Part shown: positions 8,893 to 17,953 of the stretch, piece by piece
How positions within the stretch are numbered: the first letter of the stretch is position 1
How the letters are laid out: each line of letters begins with the position of its first letter
Assembly (NCBI GenBank): GCA_016200265.1
Contig: JACQFE010000014.1
Span: forward strand, 1 to 55,351
DNA length: 55,351 bases
Direction of reading: 5' to 3'
Source: Planctomycetota bacterium
Lineage (GTDB): Bacteria > Planctomycetota > Phycisphaerae > UBA1845
Notes under the pieces: model-generated
Database searches by the model: none
Seen by the model: only the letters and a program-made list of their open reading frames with translations
What the model was told of the DNA's origin: nothing
Translations under genes and position numbers: made by a program

Positions 8893-11196
8893 ATGAAATC
8901 ACTCACAAGCCTGGCGAGAGTTGTCGCGCTCTTTTCGGCAATCCCCGTATTTGCCGTGCCGCCGACGCCGCAGCCCGATCCAAGCGGGATCAACAAGAAT
9001 CGCTACATCTCCATGTCCATTCCGGACACGGGCGGGAACCCGGTGGCGATTCGCGTGACGCTGACCTCGCTGATGCACCCGAACCCGCCGGATATTGAAT
9101 GCTGTACCCCCGACTTCTCCGCGTTTGAAGGCCAATATCGGTGGGTCGGTCCGTCACTAGCGTACACGGAAAATGATAACGATCCCACAACGTTTGAAGC
9201 TGCGCAGTTGCAGTGCACTCCCTATTACGCTGACTTTGCCGCCGTCGGCTTGATTCATGTTTACGGGGACGCCGTGGTGCCCAGTTCGGTTTATGACGTA
9301 GTTGTTTTCGACGGCACGTGTAACGGCAACGAAGCGACGTGCACGGAGTTCTCATCCTCATTGCAGATCAAGGCGGCGCGCTGGGGCGACACCATGCCAC
9401 CCTTCCAGATTGAGGGCGGGCCCCTCAATCAACCGAGTGCGTCTGATTATGTCACCGTGATCGACAAAGTGGCTCGAATCAACACGGCGTCCAAAGTGCT
9501 AATGCAATTGCAACCTAACATACCTGATCCGTCGCGAACAACCAATGTCTTGGATACGACGGACGACGTTTCGTCATTTCACAAATTTGCCTACCCATAT
9601 GCGGGTCCGACGAGCTGCGATGCACTTCGACCCGATCAATTGATGCAGGTTCCCTCTTCGAATCGCGGGAATGAACCTGCGGCCTTGCGTGATTCGCCGA
9701 CAGCGAAGATTTACATTACGCCTGTTCCGTCACAAGGTACGGGATCGTACCCGGCTGGCACAACCATTTCAGGACAGGAGATTCATGCCAAATCTGGCGG
9801 ATTCCGTGCATTTTTCAACATCCAGATTTCGGATTGGTCCCCCGGACAGACGGGCAACAACCTTCTGCAATCGTATGAAGTGCAAGCTGCCTCAGCCGGA
9901 TTTCTTTCCGCTAACGCGAATCCCGCCGGCGTGGGCGGCGATCTAACACAAGCTGACATCCCATGTGGTCAGAAGACTTGCGGCAATGGATTGAATGTCG
10001 GGCAGGTTTGTACGTCTCCTGTGCAATGTCCCAGGGCGTGCCAAGGCGGTTCAAACAGTGGTAACGCATGCAGCACCGGCTCGAATTGCCCAGGCGGTAC
10101 GTGTCCAAACGCGCAATGTTTGGATCCCTGTCCAACGATCGTAGGCGAACCGGGATCGTCATGTGGAACATTTGTTCCCGGCAAATGCAGTGGCACCTTC
10201 ATCAATACAAGCCGACCGGACTATGTTTATTCGGTAAATGGGGGAGTCGGATTTTATCCATATGCGACCCCGCTGAGTCCCTTCGGGCCGATTGTGGCGA
10301 CTGCCGGCGACCCCGCCGGATTCCAAGTATTTGACGCTGGACAGAAATACTACGCCGGAACATTTGTCTTGGACATTCCATCGAGCGCACTCGGCCGGTA
10401 CACGATCGACGTTCGGCCACTAGAGACGATTGTTGCATATTGGTTGTCTTCTGACGCTGACGAGCGTATCCCTCTTGAGATGGCCGTTCAGTCGTTTCCC
10501 GCTGTGGTGGACATCGGCGGCGTGGCGGGCGACAAGAATCGCTATCTCTCGATCGGCGCGCCGGATCGCGGTGAGGCCTATGCCATTCGCGTGAAGCTCA
10601 CCTCGCTGATGCACCCCAATCCGCCGAACCTGCCGCAGTATCCCCCGCCGGATTTCAGCGCATATGAAGGTCAATATCGCTGGGCGGGGCCAATCAGCAC
10701 TTATTGCGAGACCTTTCATTTCCCGCCTCCCTGTCCTGGAAATGATAGCCAATACATGGTTGCAAACACCCAATGCTCGCCCTTGTATTCAGACTGGCAC
10801 GCGGATTCATCGGGTGGCGTGCTGCACATCACCGGGGCCGACATCATTCCCAGTTCGATCTACGAAGTGGACTTGGTTCCGCTGAGTTGCCAGGGAAATG
10901 AAAGCTCTTGCGCGGATGTCGTATCGTATGTTACCCTGCGGACGGCACGTTTGGGCGACACGGCTCCGCCCTTCCAGCAACCATCTCCGGCTTCGCTGAG
11001 TCAACCGGACATTTCCGATGTCGCCGCCGAAGTGGACAAGTTCAAGACAATTTTGGGCCTGGGCGAACTCACGGCGTTCGTCGATGTGCATCCTCGCATT
11101 CCGACAGGAGTAGTAAACATCTCGGACGTGAGCACGTGCATCGATGCCTTCAAAAATCTGCCTTATGTGCTTGGTACGCCGACGGATTGCCCGTGA
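8893..11196 (+). CDS. Large secreted protein with two copies of a planctomycete 'MHPNPP' module
   Basis: A signal peptide (1-21) precedes 767 residues. Two related modules of about 200 residues are seen (about 35-232 and 551-767). Each runs KNRYIS, a T-S-L-M-H-P-N-P-P block, EGQYRW-x-GP, LQC-x-P-x-Y-x-D, a V-P-S-S-x-Y block, ARWGDT-x-PPFQ, then a tail of two short helical repeats (QPDISDVAAEVDKFK and VNISDVSTCIDAFKNL). The tail resembles a degenerate type I dockerin duplex, but lacks the full Asp-rich calcium loop. The middle holds a cysteine-rich stretch (about 358-410, CGNGLNVGQVC and similar) and an uncharacterised beta-rich part. GGAGATCGCAC precedes the start. Related modules sit at 15451 and inside 47083-48825. 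Function unknown; probably a cell-surface or matrix protein. Confidence 0.8.
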   Translation: MKSLTSLARVVALFSAIPVFAVPPTPQPDPSGINKNRYISMSIPDTGGNPVAIRVTLTSLMHPNPPDIECCTPDFSAFEGQYRWVGPSLAYTENDNDPTTFEAAQLQCTPYYADFAAVGLIHVYGDAVVPSSVYDVVVFDGTCNGNEATCTEFSSSLQIKAARWGDTMPPFQIEGGPLNQPSASDYVTVIDKVARINTASKVLMQLQPNIPDPSRTTNVLDTTDDVSSFHKFAYPYAGPTSCDALRPDQLMQVPSSNRGNEPAALRDSPTAKIYITPVPSQGTGSYPAGTTISGQEIHAKSGGFRAFFNIQISDWSPGQTGNNLLQSYEVQAASAGFLSANANPAGVGGDLTQADIPCGQKTCGNGLNVGQVCTSPVQCPRACQGGSNSGNACSTGSNCPGGTCPNAQCLDPCPTIVGEPGSSCGTFVPGKCSGTFINTSRPDYVYSVNGGVGFYPYATPLSPFGPIVATAGDPAGFQVFDAGQKYYAGTFVLDIPSSALGRYTIDVRPLETIVAYWLSSDADERIPLEMAVQSFPAVVDIGGVAGDKNRYLSIGAPDRGEAYAIRVKLTSLMHPNPPNLPQYPPPDFSAYEGQYRWAGPISTYCETFHFPPPCPGNDSQYMVANTQCSPLYSDWHADSSGGVLHITGADIIPSSIYEVDLVPLSCQGNESSCADVVSYVTLRTARLGDTAPPFQQPSPASLSQPDISDVAAEVDKFKTILGLGELTAFVDVHPRIPTGVVNISDVSTCIDAFKNLPYVLGTPTDCP

Positions 11197-11220
11197 ATAT
11201 CGATTTCTTTAGGCCTGTAT

Positions 11221-11661
11221 TCAACGCATTGGTTTGTTGTTCTTGCCGTCCGCATGCCGCGGATCGAGCGCTTCAGGATGATTGCGAAAGCCCGTGATCT
11301 GCGGTACGTCTTCGGGCTTCTCATTCGGATGGACGGCGAAGACTTCGACACGGACGATCTCCTCAAAGGGCACCGAGACCACGAACGCGCCGACCTTGTA
11401 TTGCTCATCCACCGGCATGCACTCAAAGACTAGGTGGGCCTTGCTGCCTACGTCCGCGATTTCCTTGATCTCGTAGCTAAAACCGTCCCGAAGATAAATC
11501 AGCGTGCGGACGTGCAGGTCGTCGCCGAATTTCTGAAACTCGGCGTCCTCGCTCCGATGATCGGGATCGATATTGGGGAAGTGAGCGACCGCGCAGCGCC
11601 AACGGGCCTCGCCTTGCTGTTCCGAATACGCCGGACCGTGAAACCAGTCGTGATTGAACAT
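11221..11661 (-). CDS. Conserved-looking hypothetical protein
   Basis: 146 residues, no signal peptide or membrane segment. The composition is that of a soluble folded protein, with a His- and Trp-containing start (MFNHDWFHGPAYSEQQGEAR) and a central predicted beta region (FVVSVPFEEIVRVEVFAVHP). GGAAGG lies 11 bases before the ATG. I do not recognise the family. It converges with the secreted gene ending at 11196 and diverges from queG. Confidence 0.6.
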   Translation of the reverse strand: MFNHDWFHGPAYSEQQGEARWRCAVAHFPNIDPDHRSEDAEFQKFGDDLHVRTLIYLRDGFSYEIKEIADVGSKAHLVFECMPVDEQYKVGAFVVSVPFEEIVRVEVFAVHPNEKPEDVPQITGFRNHPEALDPRHADGKNNKPMR

Positions 11662-11813
11662 TATCGGCTCGACCTTCCAATGATGCCCGGTCGCCGGCTA
11701 AGAACGGCCTTATCCAGCGTACAATTCGAGTGTCCTCAATTCCCGCTTCCAAGCGGCGATCGAGTTCCTATGACACGGATTGTATCGGTTGCAGCGCGGG
11801 ATACCATGCGGTC

Positions 11814-12782
11814 GTGTCATCGCGGGAAAATGCAATTCTCGTCAAGCAAATCGCGACAACGATCGGGTTCCATCGTTGCGGCATTGCCGCGGCGGCTCCT
11901 ATCGGACGGGCCGAATTTATGCGCCGCTGGCTGCAAGAGGGTAACGCTGGCTCCATGGATTACCTGAACAAGCACGCATCCAAGCGGCTCGATCCGCGCG
12001 AGCTGCTGCCCGGCGCGCGAAGCATTATCGTGACGGTGTTGTCTTATAACCAGCGGCCGATTGATCCATCGCAACAGACGGGCGAGAACTCGCGCGATCT
12101 GCAAGGTCGAGTGGCCATGTACGCCTGGGGCGAGGATTACCATGAAGTAATTCGCATCAAGCTAGAGTCGATGCTCAACGCAATGCGAGCTGAAATCACT
12201 GCGTCTTTCGATGCGAAAATCTGCGTGGATACGGCCCCGATCATCGAACGCGAATGGGCCGCCGCCGCTGGAGTCGGATGGATCGGAAAAAATACGCTAG
12301 TCCTCAATGAGACCCTGGGGAGTTTCACCTTCCTCGGGTTGATCGTCACGACGCTTGATTTGCAGCCGGATGCGCCCGTCGCGGACCACTGCGGCAGTTG
12401 CACCGCCTGTCTCGACGCCTGCCCGACAAATTCGTTTCCGAATCCTTATCAGATGGACGCCTCGCGATGCATCAGTTACCTCACGATCGAACATCGCGGC
12501 GACATTTCAAAACCGTTTCAGGAAATGATGGGCGATTGGATCTTTGGCTGCGATGTCTGCCAGGACGTGTGTCCGTTTAACCGCAAAGCTCCAGCGACTG
12601 ATGAAATCCGCTTCCATGCGCCTACGGAGTCCGCCACGACAATCTCGCTTAATGAGCTTTTGTCCTGGAGTGAGAATGACTACTTCGCACAAACGCGCGG
12701 CAGCGCCATGAATCGCGCCAAACTGCAAATGTTCCACCGCAACGCACGAATCGCATTGGAAAATGCGAAGCACCCACCATGA
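11814..12782 (+). CDS. queG: Epoxyqueuosine reductase QueG
   Basis: QueG reduces epoxyqueuosine to queuosine at the wobble base of tRNAs with GUN anticodons, using cobalamin and two 4Fe-4S clusters. The ferredoxin-like clusters are clear: C-G-S-C-T-A-C-L-D-A-C-P and C-D-V-C-Q-D-V-C-P-F-N. The WIGKNTLVLN block of the family is also present. The frame is open to a GTG at 11730, but the first 28 residues have no family resemblance. The GTG at 11814 gives the usual start just before the LVKQIATTIGFHRCGI block, so it is preferred. About 322 residues is normal for the family. It stands alone. Confidence 0.93.
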   Translation: MSSRENAILVKQIATTIGFHRCGIAAAAPIGRAEFMRRWLQEGNAGSMDYLNKHASKRLDPRELLPGARSIIVTVLSYNQRPIDPSQQTGENSRDLQGRVAMYAWGEDYHEVIRIKLESMLNAMRAEITASFDAKICVDTAPIIEREWAAAAGVGWIGKNTLVLNETLGSFTFLGLIVTTLDLQPDAPVADHCGSCTACLDACPTNSFPNPYQMDASRCISYLTIEHRGDISKPFQEMMGDWIFGCDVCQDVCPFNRKAPATDEIRFHAPTESATTISLNELLSWSENDYFAQTRGSAMNRAKLQMFHRNARIALENAKHPP

Positions 12783-12845
12783 AGACATCGAGACGATAAA
12801 GAGCATCGCAGTTTTGATGACGGCCATCACCGAACGATACCGCCG

Positions 12846-12914
12846 TCATTCTGAGTCCCGGTAATCCGGGACGAAGAATCTCGTCGCGAGATGCTTCGCG
12901 TTGCTCAGCATGAC
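12846..12914. repeat. Dispersed 'TCATTCTGAG...TCAGCATGAC' palindromic repeat, copy 1
   Basis: This element has the form CCGTCATTCTGAG, a GAAGAATCTCG core and a TTGCTCAGCATGACG end. Its outer ends are imperfectly complementary. A relative in the opposite orientation lies at 34604-34678 (TCATGCTGAGCGGAGCGAAGCATC and so on). Both are in gaps next to stop codons. No gene is encoded. Confidence 0.65.
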
Positions 12915-12932
12915 GACCAATGAATTCAATTT

Positions 12933-14084
12933 CTATTGGGCGCTGACCGAATTCAGCGTTCGCAATTTCGCGCCGATCTCAGGAAGTATTTGCACGACGT
13001 GATCCAATTCCTCGCGAGTCGTGAACTTCGACAAGCTGAACCGAACGGCCGAATGTGAGATGGCATCTTCGAGTCCCATCGCAAGCAAAACGTGCGATGG
13101 TTCCAGCGAGCCACTGCTGCACGCCGCGCCGCTCGACGCGCAAATCCCGGCCTCACTGAGCAAGATCAGAATCGTCTCCGACAATAGTCCCTCGAATGAA
13201 ATGTTGGACGTGTTGGAAATCCGCGGCGCCTCCGCTCCGTTGACTCTCGCATAGGGCACGGCAGCGAGCACTCCGCGCTCAAATTCACCGCGCAGCGCGC
13301 CGACCTCCCGGGCCACTTTGTCGCATTCGCGCATGGCGATTTCCGCCGCGACTCCCATGCCGATGATGCCCTCGACATTTTCCGTGCCACCGCGCAATTC
13401 GCGCTCCTGCTTTCCACCCATGATCAGCGGTGATAGATGCGTTCGCTTTCGCACATAAAGCGACCCAACGCCTTTCGGTCCATGAAACTTGTGCCCCGCA
13501 ATGCTCACAAGCTGTACCGGCCAGGAGCGCACGTCGATTGGCATCTTTCCCGCACTCTGCACCGCATCCACGTGGATCGGCACGCCGCGCTCCTCAGCAA
13601 CCGCCGCCATACGCGGAACATCAAAAAGAACTCCGGTTTCATTGTTTGCATGCAAAAATGAAACCAGCGCTGTGTCAGCAGTAATCGCGTCGTTCCACTC
13701 CGCTTCATTGATTCGGCCTTCTCGATCCACGCCAACGCGCTGCACTTCGTATCCTTCTCGCTCCAATTCCTCAGCCACTCGCAACGTCGCAGGATGTTCA
13801 ACCGCCGTAGTGACAAACCGCCGCCGCCGCGGATGGAGTCGCAGGCCGCCCCGGATCGCAAGATTGATGTTTTCCGTGCCGCCGCTCGTGAAAATCATTT
13901 CCTTCGGATCAGCTGCGAGCAGCGATGCAACCTGCGACCGGGCACATTCCAGCTTGTGCCGCACCGTTTGGCCAAACTGATGAAGACTGGAGGGATTCGC
14001 GTACAATTCCGCAAGGCACGCGCGCATGGCCTCAATCACTTCCGGCAGCGGCTGCGTAGTCGCGTTGTTGTCCAGATAGATCAT
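12933..14084 (-). CDS. Cysteine desulfurase (NifS/IscS family)
   Basis: This PLP enzyme takes sulfur from cysteine for Fe-S clusters and thio-modified tRNA. The start MIYLDNNATTQPLPEV is the classical family N-terminus. The PLP lysine is in SIAGHKFHGPKGVG, the substrate-binding pattern GGTENVEGIIGMG is present, and the active cysteine is in SSGAACSSGSLEPSH. The ATG at 14084-14082 overlaps the ksgA stop (ATGA), so translation is probably coupled. The longer frame upstream lies wholly inside ksgA. About 383 residues, normal length. Whether it is the housekeeping IscS or a NifS-like paralog cannot be told from sequence alone. Confidence 0.95.
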   Translation of the reverse strand: MIYLDNNATTQPLPEVIEAMRACLAELYANPSSLHQFGQTVRHKLECARSQVASLLAADPKEMIFTSGGTENINLAIRGGLRLHPRRRRFVTTAVEHPATLRVAEELEREGYEVQRVGVDREGRINEAEWNDAITADTALVSFLHANNETGVLFDVPRMAAVAEERGVPIHVDAVQSAGKMPIDVRSWPVQLVSIAGHKFHGPKGVGSLYVRKRTHLSPLIMGGKQERELRGGTENVEGIIGMGVAAEIAMRECDKVAREVGALRGEFERGVLAAVPYARVNGAEAPRISNTSNISFEGLLSETILILLSEAGICASSGAACSSGSLEPSHVLLAMGLEDAISHSAVRFSLSKFTTREELDHVVQILPEIGAKLRTLNSVSAQ

Positions 14085-14959
14085 TTCAGTGTGCGGCGAT
14101 AAAGGGCTCGCCACTCTGCTCCGTCAAGTTGCTCCGGACGTCGATTGCAATCGAATTCCTCGCAAATCCGTTCTCGTATCACATCTTCGAGAACGTAACC
14201 GAGCGCCGACCGCAACGTCTTCCGCCGATGCTCGAACACACCGCGCACGAACGCCATGAATGAGTGCAACTCCTTGGCGCTCTCGAACGGAGATTCATGC
14301 ACATCCATTCGCATCATCACCGAATCCACGGCCGGTCGAGGCCAGAAACATTGCGGCCCAAGCCGCGCCACCGTCTCGATCGTGCATAATGCCTGCGTCA
14401 GGATGCTGAGCGGTCCATACGCCTTGCAATCCGGCGGCGACGCAATCCGCTCGCCAACCTCCGCCTGTACCGTGAAACACATCCGCCGGACCATCGGATA
14501 ATCCGCCAGCAGATTCATCAACAGCGGCGTGGCCACATTATACGGCAGATTCGCAACGAGTTTGACGGCTCGTCCGTTTTCGTTGGCGGCGTTTCTCAAG
14601 GCTGAGGACACTTTGCGGTTGATTTCGTGCTTGCTTGTGAGCACGTCACCTTCGATCAGAAGCAATCGATCGTCATCTGGAAAACGGTTGCAGAGCATTG
14701 CGAAAAGATCGCGGTCGATTTCAACCGCGATGACCAGCCCGGCATGTCGAACCAATAGGTCTGTCAGACCGCCCGTTCCCGCCCCTACTTCCAGCACCAC
14801 ATCAGTCGATCCGATCTCCGCGACCTCAACCAGCCGACGCATCATGTTGCCGTCGATCAGGAAATGCTGTCCGAATCGCTTCCTAGGCCTTTGCCCCACG
14901 GTATCGAGCAACGCCTCAATTTCCCGCTTGGTCTGGACGTGTTCGACAGAATCGGTCAC
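14081..14959 (-). CDS. rsmA: 16S rRNA dimethyladenosine transferase KsgA/RsmA
   Basis: KsgA dimethylates two adenines in the 3' hairpin of 16S rRNA during small-subunit maturation. Seen are KRFGQHFLID, the SAM-binding loop VLEVGAGTGGLTDLL, the acidic VIAVEIDRDL, the catalytic NLPYNVATPLL motif and the FWPRPAVDS block. The GTG giving MTDSVEHVQTKREIEALLD is preferred. The TTG at 14986 would add a short tail without family resemblance. About 292 residues. It forms a two-gene operon with the cysteine desulfurase. Confidence 0.95.
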   Translation of the reverse strand: MTDSVEHVQTKREIEALLDTVGQRPRKRFGQHFLIDGNMMRRLVEVAEIGSTDVVLEVGAGTGGLTDLLVRHAGLVIAVEIDRDLFAMLCNRFPDDDRLLLIEGDVLTSKHEINRKVSSALRNAANENGRAVKLVANLPYNVATPLLMNLLADYPMVRRMCFTVQAEVGERIASPPDCKAYGPLSILTQALCTIETVARLGPQCFWPRPAVDSVMMRMDVHESPFESAKELHSFMAFVRGVFEHRRKTLRSALGYVLEDVIRERICEEFDCNRRPEQLDGAEWRALYRRTLK

Positions 14960-15015
14960 GCACAAAGTGGAAAGGCAAGGAGGCAAAAAGGCAAATATTC
15001 GATCATTGACTTCAG

Positions 15016-15064
15016 TAAAAAAGACCGCGCCGTATGCGCTCGGAGGGAGGACGCATACGGCGCG
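15016..15064 (-). terminator. Intrinsic terminator upstream of ksgA
   Basis: Perfect 13-bp arms (15026-15038 and 15052-15064) enclose a 13-base loop. On the minus strand the hairpin is followed by GTCTTTTTTA. This is a textbook rho-independent terminator reading toward ksgA, but no obvious minus-strand gene ends here. It may close a leader or small RNA, or act as an attenuator for ksgA. Confidence 0.6.
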
Positions 15065-15119
15065 CTGTGGTCGTCCATGTCAAGAGCGGGTGTGCCATGA
15101 CACGGAAAGGGGGAGACCA

Positions 15120-15299
15120 ATGAAACACGTTTCGTTCTCGGCGGCGGGATGCAACACGTCGCGTTACGGCATCCAAGCGCTGGCGCGGGGGCTCAGGCTG
15201 CGTCGTCGGGGTTCTTGTATTGCTGTTGTTGGCCTCGAGCCACTCACTTCTTTTACACGTCGAGGCTCGAAACCGATGCAAGTTAAGAGGTATGAATGA
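15120..15299 (+). CDS. Possible small protein, 59 residues
   Basis: An ATG at 15120 follows AAAGGGGGAGACCA, a strong ribosome-binding site, and opens a basic 59-residue frame (MKHVSFSAAGCNTSRYGI onward). No family or membrane segment is recognised. It lies between the ksgA leader and the convergent secreted gene. The ribosome site is the only argument for it. Confidence 0.3.
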   Translation: MKHVSFSAAGCNTSRYGIQALARGLRLRRRGSCIAVVGLEPLTSFTRRGSKPMQVKRYE

Positions 15300-15404
15300 T
15301 TTCCTAGCCTGCATCCGGTTTATAGGAACCAGAGACTGCGGAAGTCAAGGAAGCATTTTCCACTATTTTCGCGTCCTTTTCACTACTTTCCGCTAGTTCT
15401 TACC

Positions 15405-15427
15405 GAGCCACGCGTGTCAGCAAGCGG
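15405..15427 (+). repeat. 23-bp GAGCC...AGCGG repeat, copy 1
   Basis: One of four 23-base copies (others at 22917, 42696 and 44645) that start with GAGCC, hold a CG-rich core and end in GCGG. The copies at 15405 and 22917 also share the bases TACC in front of them. Confidence 0.65.
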
Positions 15428-15450
15428 ATTTGTTCTGGTCCCGCAAGCTC

Positions 15451-16335
15451 TCACGGACAAGCATCGATCAGGAACGGATAGGCCAGCCCCTTGAAGGCGT
15501 CCACGACGCTGGCCACGTCGGAAATGTCCACTTTGAAATTCGGCGTTTGCGGGTTCATGTCCGCAAGCCAAACCGGCGCGCCCGACGCCAAATCCTTGAA
15601 TCGATCGACGACGGTCGCAACGTCGGTGATATTTGGTTGGGTAAGCGGATGGTATTCGCACGTGACTCCAGGTGGACAGTCGCCATCGTTGGTGCAGGTG
15701 ACGAAGCTGCCATCATCGCAGTATTTTGTCGGGTCCTGGAACGGGACAGCCACGTCACCCCATCGCATCGTGTTGAATCGCGTCGCGGCAGATACGTCGG
15801 TGCACGTATCTTCATGCCCTTGACAACTCGCCGCCACGGCCTGCACGTCGTAGCTCGAGCTTGGAATCACCGCGCCGCCGGTGACGTGCAGCGCGCTCCC
15901 GCCAAGATTGGCTGCCCAATCGGTGTAGTATGGATCACATTGGAGTAGCGCGCATTTGAACGTAGACGGCGGAACTTCGCTGGCCTGGCAATCCATTACA
16001 GGCCCAACCCAGCGCACCTGGCCTTGGAACGCCGTGAAATCCGGCGCGGGGAACTGCGGGACGTTCGGCGGACTGGGATGCATTAGTGAAACCGTTGTGA
16101 CACGAAGCGCTGAAAACCCGAGGTTTGAGGGAAGTGAGAGTTCTAGAAAACGGATCTGTGGATGCGAGTCTGGAATTCCGCGCCGCGCTGCGGATTCCGC
16201 ACCGCCCTCGGCAACTCGATCCAACCCGGGCTGTCCGTAAACGTCGCGGGGACCAAGTTCCGCTGTTTGTCCGCAACAGCAAACTGCTGCCATCAAGATA
16301 AGCCCTAAAGCTGCCTTTTGAACAATTGTGCACAT
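15451..16335 (-). CDS. Secreted single 'MHPNPP'-module protein
   Basis: About 294 residues. The ATG at 16335 is preferred because AAGGAGCAGACA stands directly before it. The signal peptide is MCTIVQKAALGLILMAAV followed by CCCGQTA; the three cysteines could also be a lipobox. The body has the same order of blocks as the 8893-11196 protein: SLMHPSPPNVPQFPAPDFTA, RWVGP, LQCDPYYTDW, LHVTGGAVIPSSSYDV, MRWGDVAVPFQ, then the double helical tail QPNITDVATVVDRFKDL and VDISDVASVVDAFKGL ending in YPF and CP. A short Cys-rich insert (CDDGSFVTCTNDGDCPPGVTC) sits before the tail. Function unknown; likely extracellular. Confidence 0.75.
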   Translation of the reverse strand: MCTIVQKAALGLILMAAVCCCGQTAELGPRDVYGQPGLDRVAEGGAESAARRGIPDSHPQIRFLELSLPSNLGFSALRVTTVSLMHPSPPNVPQFPAPDFTAFQGQVRWVGPVMDCQASEVPPSTFKCALLQCDPYYTDWAANLGGSALHVTGGAVIPSSSYDVQAVAASCQGHEDTCTDVSAATRFNTMRWGDVAVPFQDPTKYCDDGSFVTCTNDGDCPPGVTCEYHPLTQPNITDVATVVDRFKDLASGAPVWLADMNPQTPNFKVDISDVASVVDAFKGLAYPFLIDACP

Positions 16336-16424
16336 TGTCTGCTCCTTAAAAAGGTGCTCCCTCCTCACTTAACTAAGCATACTCCGTGCCAAGCGAGCGA
16401 AGAAACGAAAGATGGGAGAGAAAA

Positions 16425-16548
16425 CCAGGGCAACCGCATTCTAATTCTAGTGCAACGGGGGCCTTAACTCTCAGTGCTGGCACAAGGGTCGCAGCGTGTT
16501 CGTGGAAGCTGAAAAATAAGAGCTTACGTTAGAATGCGGTTGCCCTGG
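16425..16548. mobile_element. MITE-like element with perfect 20-bp terminal inverted repeats
   Basis: Positions 16425-16444 and 16529-16548 are perfect inverted repeats, beginning CCAGGGCAACCGCATTC on the left. They enclose 84 bases with no reading frame of note. No clear target-site duplication was found. It sits between divergently transcribed envelope genes, so it could also be a structured leader of the following operon. Confidence 0.5.
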
Positions 16549-16722
16549 CATCCTTGGTCGCGGGAAGCCGTCAAACTTGACGCCTCTAACCGCCGATGTT
16601 CTCTTATGCGCGCCGACCCCGTCCCAATTGACGGGAACGGACCGGCAAATGGCGGGCTGACGCATGGGCGCGAAGGCGTTTGGACCGCAAAGTTGGAAGA
16701 GCATTCAAGGGAGAAACATCGA

Positions 16723-17769
16723 ATGAACAAACGACGGATAGCGTGCGGAGTCATTGGTTTCGTAGGATTGGCGTTGCTTGCCGGTTGTAACGGAGGTGGC
16801 AAGGAGGCAGCCCGAGTTTCCTTCGCCTACGTCGTCGAAAAGGAAAAAGGATTGCCGCCGGGGATGAACACGATCGCCATCGTGCCCGCGAAGGTCGGCC
16901 CGACGACCGATCCGAAGTGGTCCGAAATGTGCGTCACAGTCGTTCAATCGCTGATCAATGAATCTCGCGGAAAACTCGGGACACCCGTCACCGTCACCGA
17001 GCGCCGCGATGCAAAGGCTGTTTTTGACGAGGGCGATCTCAAGGCCGCCGGAATGGCCACCGGCAAGGGCGGCAACACGCAGCTTGTCGGCGCTGAGGGA
17101 TTGCTGTTGAGCAATATCAATGTGAAAGAGGAAACACACACCGGCAAGCAGCGCACGATTTCCGGCCTCGACATCAGCGCATTCGGCGGACGTCACTATG
17201 GTGGTGGCGGTGGCGGCGTGCAAACCTCTGAAGTGGAGACGGTCACGCGAAACCTCACCGTCCAGACGGAATTCAAGCTGGTCGATGCGGCCACCGGCAA
17301 AGTGTGGGAGTATTACAGCCCGCACACTTTCCAGGCCACCGATCGCACAAAGGCCAGCCCGCTATTCGGCTCGAGCCAGACGGAAGCCGCACTGACGCCC
17401 AAAGACCGAATCATCGGCGCGCTGGTGGAACAAGGCGCTCGAGAATTCGTCAGTGTGCTGATGCCCTGTCGAGTTGAAGTGGATACCGAAGTGAGAGCGA
17501 GCAACAACGCCAGTTGTGCCGAAGGTGTGCGACAGCTTCGAGCCGAGAATTACCGTGAGGCCGTCAGCGCCTTCCAATCTGCACTCTCGGAAAATCCCAA
17601 CGATCATCGCGCCGCTTTTGGCGCCGGCATCGCAAGTGAAGCTCTTGGTAACGGCGAGCAGGCCCTCAACTTCTACAAGCAGGCCTGTGCCGCCCAGAAT
17701 GATCCGGAATACATGGAAGCTCGCGATCGCATGAAGGCTTATGCCGGCCGGATTCGAAAAGGATCGTAG
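16723..17769 (+). CDS. CsgG-like lipoprotein with C-terminal TPR
   Basis: The start at 16723 has AAGGGAGA upstream and yields a lipoprotein signal ending LALLAGC (Cys22). Residues about 35-230 look like a CsgG/LpoB-type fold (an AIVPAKVG strand, then a SEMCVTVVQSLINESRG helix), with a glycine loop GGRHYGGGGGG. The tail (about 275-345) holds two tetratricopeptide-like units (YREAVSAFQSALSENPNDHRA, GNGEQALNFYKQA). It is probably a periplasm-facing outer-membrane lipoprotein for envelope assembly. It is first in an apparent three-gene operon with an LPP20-repeat protein and a small lipoprotein. In Vibrio the LPP20-type FlgP works with FlgO in a flagellar outer-membrane disk, so a similar partnership is possible but unproven. 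Confidence 0.75.
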   Translation: MNKRRIACGVIGFVGLALLAGCNGGGKEAARVSFAYVVEKEKGLPPGMNTIAIVPAKVGPTTDPKWSEMCVTVVQSLINESRGKLGTPVTVTERRDAKAVFDEGDLKAAGMATGKGGNTQLVGAEGLLLSNINVKEETHTGKQRTISGLDISAFGGRHYGGGGGGVQTSEVETVTRNLTVQTEFKLVDAATGKVWEYYSPHTFQATDRTKASPLFGSSQTEAALTPKDRIIGALVEQGAREFVSVLMPCRVEVDTEVRASNNASCAEGVRQLRAENYREAVSAFQSALSENPNDHRAAFGAGIASEALGNGEQALNFYKQACAAQNDPEYMEARDRMKAYAGRIRKGS

Positions 17770-17953
17770 AGAGTTGAGCGTTGCCGTGGAATGTCCGATA
17801 ATCATAGATGCACTCTCCAACGTTCGGAGCGATCGCGTGTCTAGCAACTTTGGAAGCGTCATCCCGCGGACTTTCAGTCGTTTGGCTGTTTCGGTGCCAA
17901 CAAATGATGGCATCACGTTCGTTGCGACGGGCTTCTGATTGAGGAGAAAATCA

